Source: Candidatus Gastranaerophilales bacterium (GTDB lineage: Bacteria; Cyanobacteriota; Vampirovibrionia; Gastranaerophilales; Gastranaerophilaceae). Taken from it: DNA of 64,000 nt. The notes beneath the pieces are model-generated. The model saw only the letters and a program-made list of their open reading frames with translations. It was not told the origin of the DNA and ran no database searches. The stretch spans positions 1-64,000 of the forward strand of contig CALVEK010000011.1 of the NCBI GenBank assembly GCA_944326555.1. The letters are read 5' to 3'. Made by a program: the position numbers and the translations under genes. Shown one piece after another: positions 25,548-34,213 of the stretch; position 1 is the first letter of the stretch; each line of letters opens with the position of its first letter.

Positions 25548-26669
25548 TTGGATTTTACTACGTTAACTATAGATTTTTTAAAGCAATTGAGTAATATATT
25601 CGGAAGCTACGGTTTGGGTATCATAGCTTTGACAGTAATTATCAGATTAGCTATGTGGCCATTGAACGTTTCACAACAACGTTCTATGAAAACAATGCAA
25701 CTTTTGCAGCCTAAAATGAAAGCCATTCAGGATAGATATAAAAATAATCCTCAAATGATGCAGCAAAAGATGATGGAGTTCTATAAAGAGCATAAATTCA
25801 ACCCAATGGCAGGTTGTTTGCCTTTATTGATTCAAATGCCTATTTTCATTCTTTTGTATTCATCATTAATGAGCCCTCAATTTATATCTATGGCCGGTCA
25901 ATCCAATTTCTTGTTTATAAACAGATTGGATGCAACTTTAAAAGGTAATGCAGGAATCTCAAATGACGGTAAATTCTCTGTTGGACAGAGAGATACTTTC
26001 TCTTTGAACAAAAATATTAAGGTATATGTTGGTGATAAAGAGCTCGAAAATGCTAAATTGTCTAATCCGAGAAATGCAGTTAAGGTTCAAGGAGACATAG
26101 TTCCCGGTGAACCTGTTGATTTGAAAATCAGTTTAGATGATTTTGATTTGAAGTTTAGCCAACTTGCTCAAATAACTTCTGCTGAGGCAACAGTAACTGA
26201 TAACAATACAAGAGAAATTGAAAAAATTAAATTTACAAAACAGGGTGATAATTTGGTTGCTTCTGTTCCTACTTCTGCAACAAAGTCATCATTCAATTAT
26301 GATGTGTTGTTGCTTGTTGTAATCTTTGGTGCAACTATGTTCTTGACTCAAAAGATTATGATGGCAACTAACAAAATGCAGCAAGCAGACCCGACACAAG
26401 AGGCTATGCAAAAAACATTGGGAACTATGATGCCTGTAATGTTAACTGCAACTTTTCTCTTTATTCCTATTCCTGCAGGTGTTTTGTTATACCTGATTGC
26501 TAGTAATGTTATTCAGGTTGCCCAAACTCTTATTATTAACAAGCAGTTAGATGTTGAAGAAGAAAGAAAACATAAGTCAGGTGTTGTATCAGCTCAAGAT
26601 TCATTTGCTTCTTCCGCCAAAAAAGTTGAGGCAAAAGAGATAAAAAATATTGAATCTGATAAAGAGTAG
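25548..26669 (+). CDS. yidC: YidC/Oxa1 membrane insertase with a large periplasmic insertion
   Basis: A 373-residue insertase. The start is a TTG at 25548, chosen because AAAGGGGAG lies just before it and the protein then begins at the first membrane segment. Landmarks are the groove arginine R33 in IIRLAMWPLNVSQQRSM, NPMAGCLPLLIQMPIF and PIPAGVLLYLIASN. There is no N-terminal E. coli-type P1 domain. Instead about 115 residues (132-248), polar and beta-rich, are inserted between the second and third membrane segments of the core, where most YidC proteins have a short loop. As far as I recall, cyanobacterial YidC carries an insertion at this place. It inserts proteins in the inner membrane with or without SecYEG. 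Carbonic anhydrase follows closely. Confidence 0.92.
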   Translation: MDFTTLTIDFLKQLSNIFGSYGLGIIALTVIIRLAMWPLNVSQQRSMKTMQLLQPKMKAIQDRYKNNPQMMQQKMMEFYKEHKFNPMAGCLPLLIQMPIFILLYSSLMSPQFISMAGQSNFLFINRLDATLKGNAGISNDGKFSVGQRDTFSLNKNIKVYVGDKELENAKLSNPRNAVKVQGDIVPGEPVDLKISLDDFDLKFSQLAQITSAEATVTDNNTREIEKIKFTKQGDNLVASVPTSATKSSFNYDVLLLVVIFGATMFLTQKIMMATNKMQQADPTQEAMQKTLGTMMPVMLTATFLFIPIPAGVLLYLIASNVIQVAQTLIINKQLDVEEERKHKSGVVSAQDSFASSAKKVEAKEIKNIESDKE

Positions 26670-26690
26670 TTTTTGACAGAGGAGATTGTA

Positions 26691-27266
26691 ATGAACGGTA
26701 ATGCACAAAAAGCTCTTGATATCCTTTTAGAGGGAAACAAAAATTTTGTTAATGGAAGATCAACAGCAATTCACCGTACTGTTGATGACTTGAAGTCTCT
26801 TCAAAACGGACAATCTCCTATTGCTTGTGTGGTTACTTGTTCCGATTCCAGAGTTATTCCAGAATTGATTTTTGATAAAGGTTTTGGCGATATTTTCGTT
26901 GTAAGATGCGCCGGAGCTGTAATTGGTGAGAATATATTAGAAAGCGTTGAGTATGCGGTTGAGCATCTTAATGTTCCGCTCGTTATGGTTTTGAGTCATG
27001 ATGATTGCGGAGTGATGAAGGCTGCAAAAGCCTTGTATCCTAAAGAACCTGACCATCTGGAATTACTTATTCGTTCCGTATATGAAATTATTGATAGTGA
27101 AACAGAGTGTTACAATGAGCTGGCTAGAGATTATACTTTGGTTAAGAAAAGAAAACTTCTTAAACGCTCTAAAATATTAAGACAGGCTTATCACGACGGA
27201 AAATTTGAGATTGTAAGGGCTTATCTCAAATTTGATACAGGTGAAGTTGTTATAATTGAAGACTAA
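26691..27266 (+). CDS. Beta-class carbonic anhydrase
   Basis: A 191-residue beta carbonic anhydrase. Zinc ligands are C50, H103 and C106, with the catalytic dyad D52/R54 in CSDSR and the HDDCG motif. It interconverts carbon dioxide and bicarbonate. The ATG at 26691 is chosen because AGAGGAG is ideally spaced before it; the in-frame TTG at 26673 overlaps that ribosome site. It is 21 bases after yidC and probably on the same transcript. The C-terminus is longer than in the smallest beta enzymes and ends in a predicted beta strand (VRAYLKFDTGEVVIIED). Confidence 0.94.
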   Translation: MNGNAQKALDILLEGNKNFVNGRSTAIHRTVDDLKSLQNGQSPIACVVTCSDSRVIPELIFDKGFGDIFVVRCAGAVIGENILESVEYAVEHLNVPLVMVLSHDDCGVMKAAKALYPKEPDHLELLIRSVYEIIDSETECYNELARDYTLVKKRKLLKRSKILRQAYHDGKFEIVRAYLKFDTGEVVIIED

Positions 27267-27284
27267 AAAATTAGTCTTCTTTTC
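27258..27284. terminator. Bidirectional terminator containing both stop codons
   Basis: GAAGACTAA (27258-27266) and TTAGTCTTC (27271-27279) form a perfect 9-bp stem with an AAAA loop and T-rich flanks. The stop codons of the convergent carbonic anhydrase and 277-residue genes are inside the two arms. Confidence 0.85.
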
Positions 27285-28104
27285 TTCTTTTTGGCGGTGT
27301 ATATGTTAATAGTTTGAAAATTGTCGCCACAAGACATATCAGATAATTGGTTTCTTGTATATCCCTATATGCCCTATTCATATCGATACGGTCGCTTTCA
27401 AGTTTCCTTTTTTCTTGGAATTTTTGAAGATTCTGCTCATTTAATAAAGTTTTTTCTTTACCGTTTAAAAGGTAAAGATTTCCGTAGTAATCTCTTTCAA
27501 AAGTTTTTGTAACAGCTACAGAATCATCTTGAGATTTTAAAGTAATATCAAAGGTTTTAGTTTTTGCATCTTTAAAATTTAACTCATAGTTATAAGCGGA
27601 TACAGCGTTCTCATCTTTGACAAGCAAATCACCGCTGAGTTTTTTATCTTCTAAATTTTCTGTATTAACGGTCATACCAACTTTTTTATCGTTCATAGAA
27701 AAATCTACACTATAAAAATTTTCACCCATTTTTTCAATTATAGGCATTTCTGTATTTTTAAAAGTATTCAGATGATAAAAAGCGTTAGATGTTTTTTCTG
27801 TTTGTTGGAAAGTCTCTTTCAATTCCTTGTACAAGTTTTGTGTATTTTCATCTGTTTTATATACAGTATACATTTCGTCTAAATTATTTTGAGCCTTGTT
27901 ATATAAAAGAGGATTAACAGCCAAAGTATTTGCAAGTATTGCCCAATAAAATAAATTACCTGCAGTAAAATTAGAGTTTTTAGGCGTTCTTTCATTATCA
28001 TTACTATACCCGTTTGGTCCTGATAAGGAACCTGATGCTCCTTTAAAGGATTTATGTGATTTATTTTTGTTTATGACAGATATGTTTATTCTTTGTATAG
28101 ACAT
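27271..28104 (-). CDS. Uncharacterised membrane protein with N-terminal SFKG motif
   Basis: A 277-residue protein I do not recognise. The polar N-terminus contains KSFKGASGS (residues 18-26). Two hydrophobic stretches, about 52-68 (FYWAILANTLAVNPLLY) and near the C-terminus (NYLICLVATIFKLLTY), flank a 180-residue soluble, beta-rich domain (for example YELNFKDAKTKTFDITLKS). The C-terminus is basic (PPKRRKED). Both termini are therefore probably cytoplasmic with the domain on the outside. AGGGAG precedes the ATG. It stands alone on its strand. Role unknown. Confidence 0.65.
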   Translation of the reverse strand: MSIQRINISVINKNKSHKSFKGASGSLSGPNGYSNDNERTPKNSNFTAGNLFYWAILANTLAVNPLLYNKAQNNLDEMYTVYKTDENTQNLYKELKETFQQTEKTSNAFYHLNTFKNTEMPIIEKMGENFYSVDFSMNDKKVGMTVNTENLEDKKLSGDLLVKDENAVSAYNYELNFKDAKTKTFDITLKSQDDSVAVTKTFERDYYGNLYLLNGKEKTLLNEQNLQKFQEKRKLESDRIDMNRAYRDIQETNYLICLVATIFKLLTYTPPKRRKED

Positions 28105-28234
28105 TTAATCTCCCTTGATAAGTATTCCCGTGAATTACTACAACAAAAAAATAGAATTAATCTTCTCTTGTTGCGTTTATATAAAATGACTAAAAATTTA
28201 TTTTTGTTATTAATGAAAATTAAATTTACATAGC

Positions 28235-29305
28235 TTAATTGATAAGCATGCAATCTCCATAGCTGTAAAATTTATATTGTTCTTTTATTGCTTCTTTGTA
28301 TGCATCAAAGATAAAATCTTTACCAGCAAGTGCACTGACAAGCATTAATAATGTCGATTTTGGCAAGTGGAAGTTTGTTATCAACCTGTCTATAACTTTA
28401 AACTCAAAACCTGGATAGATAAAAAGAGTTGAATCATCGATTACTTGAAGAATTTCATCATACTTTTGCATGCAAGTCTCAAGAGTTCTTACTGTAGTTG
28501 TTCCTACTGCGGTAATTCTTTTACCTTGTTTTTTTGCATTCATTATTATTTCTGCAGTTTCTTTTGATATTTCATACTCTTCAGAGTCCATTTTATGTTC
28601 AAGAATATTTTCTACTTTTACAGGTCTAAATGTTCCAAGTCCAACATTTAGAGTTACATAACAGATGGTAACTCCTTTTTGTTTTAATTTTTCGAGGATT
28701 TCATTTGTAAAATGCAATCCAGCCGTAGGGGCAGCAACAGAGCCTTCTCTTTGTGCATAGACTGTTTGGTATCTCTCATAGTCAAGATTTCTCAATTGTT
28801 CGTCTGTCATGTTTCTTTCTATGTATGGAGGAAGCGGAATATTTCCTACTTTATCAAGAATCTCATAGAAATTACCGTCATAGTGGAGTTCTACAAGCCA
28901 TTTGCCCTCATTTTGTCTTGTCAAAACTTTTACGTATAAATCCGGACAAATTTCTATTATCGATTCTTCTTTGACTCTTTTTGACGGGTTAATTAATACT
29001 TCCCATGTTTTGTCGCCTATTTGTTTTAACAAAAAGACTTCTATGTGAGCGCCTGTGTTTTTTCTTCCAAACAATCTCGCTGGAATTACTTTAGTATTAT
29101 TCAAAACAAGTACATCATTTTCGTCAAAATATTCTGTTATGTCATAAAAATGCTTATGTTCTATACTTTTTTGCGCTTTATCAAGAACCATCATTCGGCA
29201 ATTTTCTCGTTTTTCTGATGGTGTTTGTGCAATTAGTTCTTTGGGTAATTCATAGTCATAATCATGAATTGAAATATGTTGCACCTGTTCTTCTTTTGTA
29301 TTCAT
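28235..29305 (-). CDS. queA: S-adenosylmethionine:tRNA ribosyltransferase-isomerase QueA
   Basis: A 356-residue enzyme transferring the ribosyl part of SAM to preQ1 in tRNA, giving epoxyqueuosine. Landmarks are YDYELPKELIAQTPSEKR, NNTKVIPARLFG, the APTAGLHFT motif, VTLNVGLGTFRPV and NFHLPKSTLLMLVSA. Slightly longer than the usual 340-345 residues because of an N-terminal extension (MNTKEEQVQHISI). It follows asd by 11 bases and is probably co-transcribed. queD of the same pathway is encoded at 35998. Confidence 0.96.
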   Translation of the reverse strand: MNTKEEQVQHISIHDYDYELPKELIAQTPSEKRENCRMMVLDKAQKSIEHKHFYDITEYFDENDVLVLNNTKVIPARLFGRKNTGAHIEVFLLKQIGDKTWEVLINPSKRVKEESIIEICPDLYVKVLTRQNEGKWLVELHYDGNFYEILDKVGNIPLPPYIERNMTDEQLRNLDYERYQTVYAQREGSVAAPTAGLHFTNEILEKLKQKGVTICYVTLNVGLGTFRPVKVENILEHKMDSEEYEISKETAEIIMNAKKQGKRITAVGTTTVRTLETCMQKYDEILQVIDDSTLFIYPGFEFKVIDRLITNFHLPKSTLLMLVSALAGKDFIFDAYKEAIKEQYKFYSYGDCMLIN

Positions 29306-29316
29306 TTTTGTACTTC

Positions 29317-30333
29317 CTAAAAGAGTTGCATTTCAATTACTCTTTTTGCTATTCTCACTGTATTTAAAGCTGCACCTATTCTTATGTTGTCAGCTACACA
29401 CCACAAGTCTATTGCATTATCAAATGCAATATTTTTTCTGATTCTTCCGACATACACAGGATCTTTGCCTGCTGCATCTTGAGGAGTAGGATAAATGTAG
29501 TTTTCTGTATCATCCATTACTTCTACACCCCAAGCATTTTCTAAAAGTTCTCTTGCTTTTTGTGCAGTTATTTCTTTCTCAAATTCGATAGTAACAGCTT
29601 CCGAATGTCCATGGAATACGGGAACTCTTACTGCTGTACAAGATATCGGAGTGTCTTCTGAAAGGTGTAATATTTTTCTTGTTTCGTTTGTAACTTTCAT
29701 TTCTTCTTTTGTATATCCGTTTTCACAGAAAGAATCAATTTGAGGAATTACGTTGTACGCAATAGGCTTCTTAAATTTAACATTTTCAAAATCTTTGTTA
29801 TCATTAACTGCAATCGTGTTATCTTTTAACTCATTTATTGCTGCCAACCCTGCACCTGAGACTGCTTGATAGGTGCTTACGATAAGACGTTTAATTTTTG
29901 CATAATCGTGCAGCGGCTTTAGCACAAGCATGAGTTGAGATGTAGAGCAGTTAGGATTAGGAATAATACCTTTATGAGTTTTTAAATCTTCGTCATTAAC
30001 TCCAACAATAACTAATGGGCAATCTTTATCCATGCGATATGCACTGGAGTTGTCTATAAATACGCAACCTCTTTTTACTGCTTCAGGAGCGAGAGCCAAA
30101 GATGTAGAACCACCAGCAGAGGCAAGAACTATATTAACCCCTTCGAATGCATCAGGTGTTGCTTCAATGATAGTATGTTCTTCACCTTTGAATTCGATTT
30201 TTTTGCCTGCACTTTTTGCACTTGCAAGAAACTTTATTTCATTATATGGAATATTTTCTTCAACCAGAATTTTGAGGATTTCTCTGCCTACTACACCAGT
30301 TGCGCCAAGTACAGCAATGTTTGGTTTTTTCAT
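29317..30333 (-). CDS. asd: Aspartate-semialdehyde dehydrogenase
   Basis: A 338-residue enzyme that makes aspartate semialdehyde for lysine, diaminopimelate, threonine and methionine. The NADP motif is GATGVVGREIL, the catalytic cysteine is in IPNPNCSTSQLM, and the active-site histidine region is RVPVFHGHSEAV. Length normal. A promoter and GAGAGAG-type ribosome site precede it. It heads the asd-queA unit. Confidence 0.96.
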   Translation of the reverse strand: MKKPNIAVLGATGVVGREILKILVEENIPYNEIKFLASAKSAGKKIEFKGEEHTIIEATPDAFEGVNIVLASAGGSTSLALAPEAVKRGCVFIDNSSAYRMDKDCPLVIVGVNDEDLKTHKGIIPNPNCSTSQLMLVLKPLHDYAKIKRLIVSTYQAVSGAGLAAINELKDNTIAVNDNKDFENVKFKKPIAYNVIPQIDSFCENGYTKEEMKVTNETRKILHLSEDTPISCTAVRVPVFHGHSEAVTIEFEKEITAQKARELLENAWGVEVMDDTENYIYPTPQDAAGKDPVYVGRIRKNIAFDNAIDLWCVADNIRIGAALNTVRIAKRVIEMQLF

Positions 30334-30367
30334 ATTCTTCTCTCTCTGTTTTCTACATTACATTTAG

Positions 30368-30395
30368 ATTATAGTATAAAATTATCCGTGTGTAA
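30368..30395 (-). promoter_or_regulatory. Promoter of asd-queA
   Basis: On the minus strand TTACAC (30390-30395), 16-base spacer, TATAAT (30368-30373), 35 bases before the asd start. Confidence 0.65.
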
Positions 30396-30456
30396 TATTT
30401 CGGCTTTTTATTTCAATACTTCTTTACTATTTGCAAAAAATCATTATCATATAAGT

Positions 30457-31041
30457 ATGAGAAAAATTTCTTTAATTCTTTTATTTTTATTCTTTTGTTT
30501 GTCATTTGCACCAGTAATTGCCGATGATAGTGCTGATTTTTGGGATGAACCAATGAAGGTAGACAGTGCTGCCAAAAGTCAACAAAAGGCTGTTACTGAT
30601 CAAGAATTTGAAAAAGTAATGAAAATGTTTGAAAAGAAAAAGAAGAAAAAAGAAGAGAAAAATAAGCCCAAGGGTAATCCTGTTTGGGATGCTAATTCTG
30701 AAAGTGAGGGACAGCAGGATCTTGTATCGGGTGCTTTAAAAAATCAAAAGGCTGATTATCCAACGGTTATGATTCCTGTTACTCTTATTACACCTTATAT
30801 GTCAGAAATTCCTCCGGGCTTTTACCGAATACTATCTGCAAAAAATCAAGATGGGTATTTCATAAATTTCTATCAGGGGAATTCTCTTGTTGCAAAAATA
30901 AAAGCGATAGATACCGGTAATGATTATAATCAAAAGTCTTTGAACTATGCAAAAATCATACCTGTAAACGATGATTATATGAAAGTTATTTACGGTGATA
31001 TTGATTGTAACATTGAAGCCAGACTTGATATAAAGCACTAA
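30457..31041 (+). CDS. Secreted protein with Lys/Glu-rich linker, function unknown
   Basis: A 194-residue protein. Residues 1-22 form a signal peptide (ISLILLFLFFCLSFAPVIA then DDS). A very charged stretch follows (about 60-72, mostly Lys and Glu), then a beta-rich C-terminal domain (YPTVMIPVTLITPYMSEIPPG, FINFYQGNSLVAKIKAIDT). It is probably periplasmic. I do not recognise the domain. The start at 30457 is chosen because it begins the signal peptide; the frame is open upstream but reads through the asd promoter. No good ribosome site is visible. A terminator follows 43 bases after the stop. Confidence 0.7.
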   Translation: MRKISLILLFLFFCLSFAPVIADDSADFWDEPMKVDSAAKSQQKAVTDQEFEKVMKMFEKKKKKKEEKNKPKGNPVWDANSESEGQQDLVSGALKNQKADYPTVMIPVTLITPYMSEIPPGFYRILSAKNQDGYFINFYQGNSLVAKIKAIDTGNDYNQKSLNYAKIIPVNDDYMKVIYGDIDCNIEARLDIKH

Positions 31042-31083
31042 ACAATGCGTATGTAATTCGTTTATGACGAATGTTAACTAAAT

Positions 31084-31113
31084 AAAAAGCTCTCATTTTG
31101 GAGAGCTTTTTAT
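31084..31113. terminator. Bidirectional terminator
   Basis: A perfect 11-bp stem (31084-31094 with 31101-31111), 6-base loop, A- and T-rich flanks, between the convergent secreted-protein and sigma-factor genes. Confidence 0.9.
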
Positions 31114-31127
31114 CTTATTCTGTTTTA

Positions 31128-32204
31128 TTAAACTTCTACGTATTCTCTAAGACGTTTGCTTCTGTTTGGATGTCTTAGTTTTCTTAATGCTTTAGCTTCG
31201 ATTTGTCTGATACGTTCTCTTGTTACCCCAAAGAGTTGTCCAACTTCTTCAAGTGTTCTTTGACGTCCGTCATCCATACCGAAACGTAATCTTAAAACAT
31301 CTCTTTCTCTTGGAGAAAGACCGCTCAATACTTCCGCAAGGTCTTCTCTCAAAAGTTCATGAGCCACTGTTTTAACAGGTGCATCAGCATCTTTGTCTTC
31401 GATAAAATCACCAAGTCTTGAATCTTCTTCTTTTCCGATAGGAGTTTCAAGAGACAACGGTTCTTGTGCTACCTTGATAATTTCTCTCAATTTTGAGATA
31501 GAAATATTCATTTCTTGAGCTAGTTCATCTTCGGTTGGTTTTCTTGAAAGTTCCTGTGCAAGTTTTCTTGTAACTTTTTTCAATTTATTGATAGTTTCAA
31601 CCATGTGAACAGGGATACGGATAGTTCTTGCTTGGTCCGCAATAGCTCTTGTGATAGCTTGTCTAATCCACCAAGTTGCATAAGTAGAAAATTTGTAACC
31701 TCTTTCGTGGTCAAATTTTTCTGCTGCACGAATAAGACCAAGGTTTCCTTCTTGAATCAAGTCTAAGAAGAGCATTCCTCTTCCTACATATTTTTTTGCA
31801 ATAGAAACAACAAGTCTCAAGTTTGCTTGGACAAGTTTTCTTTTTGCAATTGCACCGACATTGCCGCCTTGGATAATTTTTCTTGCAAGGTCGATTTCCT
31901 CGTCAGCTGTTAAAAGTTTTATACGACCGATTTCTCTTAAATACATTCTGACAGGGTCATCAAGAGAAACTCCTCTTGGGATTGCAATTTGTTGTTCATC
32001 ATCAGATTCCAAGTCATCGGATGCTTGCATATATATTTCGTCTGCAGCTACAGAACCTGCTTTGCCGATAATAACATCAATACTGTCTGTAGTAATAGTT
32101 TCCGGTTCGCTAAATAAATCATCACCTGTTGTATCATCAGCTTGAAGATCATCTTCATCAATAATACTAACGAGTGATTTGTCTGACATTCTTTTTCTGC
32201 TCAT
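31128..32204 (-). CDS. rpoD: Principal RNA polymerase sigma factor (RpoD/SigA)
   Basis: A 358-residue group 1 sigma factor. Region 1.2 begins [21 protein letters not shown]; region 2 has [23 protein letters not shown] and [14 protein letters not shown] (the -10 recognition part); region 4 ends with [20 protein letters not shown] and [16 protein letters not shown]. The acidic N-terminal region is short, giving a length like cyanobacterial and Gram-positive SigA rather than E. coli. Its start codon overlaps the dnaG stop by one base, the classic macromolecular-synthesis gene order. Confidence 0.97.
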   Translation of the reverse strand: MSRKRMSDKSLVSIIDEDDLQADDTTGDDLFSEPETITTDSIDVIIGKAGSVAADEIYMQASDDLESDDEQQIAIPRGVSLDDPVRMYLREIGRIKLLTADEEIDLARKIIQGGNVGAIAKRKLVQANLRLVVSIAKKYVGRGMLFLDLIQEGNLGLIRAAEKFDHERGYKFSTYATWWIRQAITRAIADQARTIRIPVHMVETINKLKKVTRKLAQELSRKPTEDELAQEMNISISKLREIIKVAQEPLSLETPIGKEEDSRLGDFIEDKDADAPVKTVAHELLREDLAEVLSGLSPRERDVLRLRFGMDDGRQRTLEEVGQLFGVTRERIRQIEAKALRKLRHPNRSKRLREYVEV

Positions 32205-34120
32205 TAATTGTCTCCAGTTCTTAGCTTGTTTTTTATATTTTCTCTTAGTTGCATTTGTATTTGGATTGCTTCAATTTCATCGTCATTTAGTTTTTTATAT
32301 TGAGACCTTAAATGACTTTGGACTTCCTTTTCCTTAAAAGCAGCTATTTTTGCAATATTTTCATTAATAGCATTTTTAAAGTCTTTTTCCGACAAATTTT
32401 TAAAACTGTCGGATAAATATATCAAATCTGTAATTATATCTTTGACTTCATAGTCCTCGGCAAATTCTGTGTACAGGGTTTCGATTAATTCTTTAACATT
32501 ATTTACCCGTTGAACTAATTTGTCAATTGTATTTTTTACAATTATTAACGTATCGTTTGTATATTCGACATCCTTTAAAATACTGTTTAATGTTTGGATG
32601 CTATAAGAGCTTTCTTCTATTAAATACATCGACAATAAATTTTTTTGCGCTTTTTCTGAAATATTTAAAGATTTCTTTACAATAGGCGCTAATGTTGTAT
32701 TAGCCTGTGTTTTGGGTGTGATTGAAAAGGTGTCTGCTGTACTCTTTTTCAATTCTTTCTTTAGTGCAGATTCATTGATATTCAATTGTGCACTTACTAT
32801 TTTTGTATATTCATCTCTTATTATGTCGTTATTAATTTCGTTTAGGTATGGAATGACTTCTTTTACCAGATTGTTTTTTTCTGTTGGCGTCATGTCCGGT
32901 CTTTTGTGTTTTAAAACGCTGTTAATTTGAAAATCTACGAGTAGTGGTGCTTTATTTAGAATTTCTTGGTATGCTTCGGCTCCGTTTTCTCTGATAAATT
33001 CATCAGGGTCTTTGCCCTCAGGCGGAACAACAACTCTAAGTTCACAAGAGTATCTGTCGTTATTGTTTGCTATTGATGAGTAACTTTCGTCAAATTGTTT
33101 TATGTTTCCAAGACCTGCAAATGCTTCTTTTATAACATCCGCACCTCTTTTAGTTGCATTTTGACCTGCTTTATCTGTATCAAAGGCGAGGTAAATTCTA
33201 CGGGATTGTGTATACCTCGATATTAGCTTTACATGGCTTTCTGTCAGTGCAGTGCCACAAGCTCCTACTGCATTTTTTACACCGTTTACCTGTGCGGATA
33301 TTACATCAAAATATCCTTCCATTATTACTATAGAATCTTTTTCTTTTATTGCATCTTTTGCTTGATATAGCCCGTACAGAATATTGCTTTTGTTATAAAC
33401 AACGGTATCAGGAGAATTGAGATATTTTGGGTTTTGGCCTGATTCGATGGCTCTTGCTCCAAAAGCAACAATATTCCCTTTATCATCAAAAATTGGAATT
33501 GTTATCCTGTTTCTAAATCTGTCCAAGTAGCCTCTTGAGTTTTCTCTTTTTATTACAAGACCTGCTTTATCAATTATTTCTTCACTATATTTGCCTTTGA
33601 GGTGTTGTTGCAATTCATCATAAGAATTTGGCGCAAAGCCGAGTTTGTAAAGTTCTATATTTTCATCCGTTATTCCTCTTGATGAAATATATTTGTAGGC
33701 AACAGAATCTTTGTTTTTTAAGAGATTAGACTTAAAAAATTCGGCTGCATCAAGCATGCAAGAATAAATTTGTTCTTTTATATCTTTATTGTTGTTTTGT
33801 TTTTCAAAAGAAGATGGAAGTTCTATACCCAATATTTCGGCTTGCTCTTTGACTACATCATGAAAACTCTGATTATTAATTTTCATCAAAAAGCTAAGAA
33901 CATCGCCGCCTTCTCCGCAGCCAAAACACTTGTATATCTGTTTTGCAGGGCTGACACTAAAAGACGGAGTCTTTTCGTTGTGAAAAGGACAACGTCCCCA
34001 GTAATTTCCTCCTGATTTTTTCAGGATGACATATTTTGATATGACATCAACTATGTCTAACCTGTCTTTTATTTGTGCAACGACGTCTTGATAAGTTATT
34101 CCATTCATTTCGTTTAACAT
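32204..34120 (-). CDS. dnaG: DNA primase
   Basis: A 638-residue primase from the ATG at 34120. The zinc ribbon is [13 protein letters not shown] with the second pair in [10 protein letters not shown]; the catalytic TOPRIM domain contains [12 protein letters not shown] and LAFDTDKAG; the rest is the helicase-binding region. It synthesises RNA primers at replication forks. The start is uncertain: an ATG at 34162 is in frame but would lie under the divergent promoter region, and one at 34108 is also possible; none has a clear ribosome site. Co-transcribed with rpoD. Confidence 0.95.
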   Translation of the reverse strand: MLNEMNGITYQDVVAQIKDRLDIVDVISKYVILKKSGGNYWGRCPFHNEKTPSFSVSPAKQIYKCFGCGEGGDVLSFLMKINNQSFHDVVKEQAEILGIELPSSFEKQNNNKDIKEQIYSCMLDAAEFFKSNLLKNKDSVAYKYISSRGITDENIELYKLGFAPNSYDELQQHLKGKYSEEIIDKAGLVIKRENSRGYLDRFRNRITIPIFDDKGNIVAFGARAIESGQNPKYLNSPDTVVYNKSNILYGLYQAKDAIKEKDSIVIMEGYFDVISAQVNGVKNAVGACGTALTESHVKLISRYTQSRRIYLAFDTDKAGQNATKRGADVIKEAFAGLGNIKQFDESYSSIANNNDRYSCELRVVVPPEGKDPDEFIRENGAEAYQEILNKAPLLVDFQINSVLKHKRPDMTPTEKNNLVKEVIPYLNEINNDIIRDEYTKIVSAQLNINESALKKELKKSTADTFSITPKTQANTTLAPIVKKSLNISEKAQKNLLSMYLIEESSYSIQTLNSILKDVEYTNDTLIIVKNTIDKLVQRVNNVKELIETLYTEFAEDYEVKDIITDLIYLSDSFKNLSEKDFKNAINENIAKIAAFKEKEVQSHLRSQYKKLNDDEIEAIQIQMQLRENIKNKLRTGDN

Positions 34121-34150
34121 TATATCATGACAATTTTTTTGTCGATAAAT

Positions 34151-34159
34151 TGCTATAAG
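34151..34159 (+). promoter_or_regulatory. Candidate extended -10 for the TPR-queD-uppP transcript
   Basis: TGCTATAAG on the plus strand lies 55 bases before the TTG start of the TPR gene. No good -35 is visible, as is tolerated with an extended -10. The same TGCTATA string occurs at the perR promoter. Confidence 0.35.
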
Positions 34160-34213
34160 CAAAAATTTTTTGGTTATTGTAAAATTAATTTAGGAAGAAA
34201 AGAGGATACCGTT

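Noticed and set aside
28105-28234. Riboswitch before queA or the 277-residue gene
   Set aside because: No pseudoknot or conserved preQ1 aptamer pattern was recognisable; queA is transcribed from upstream of asd.
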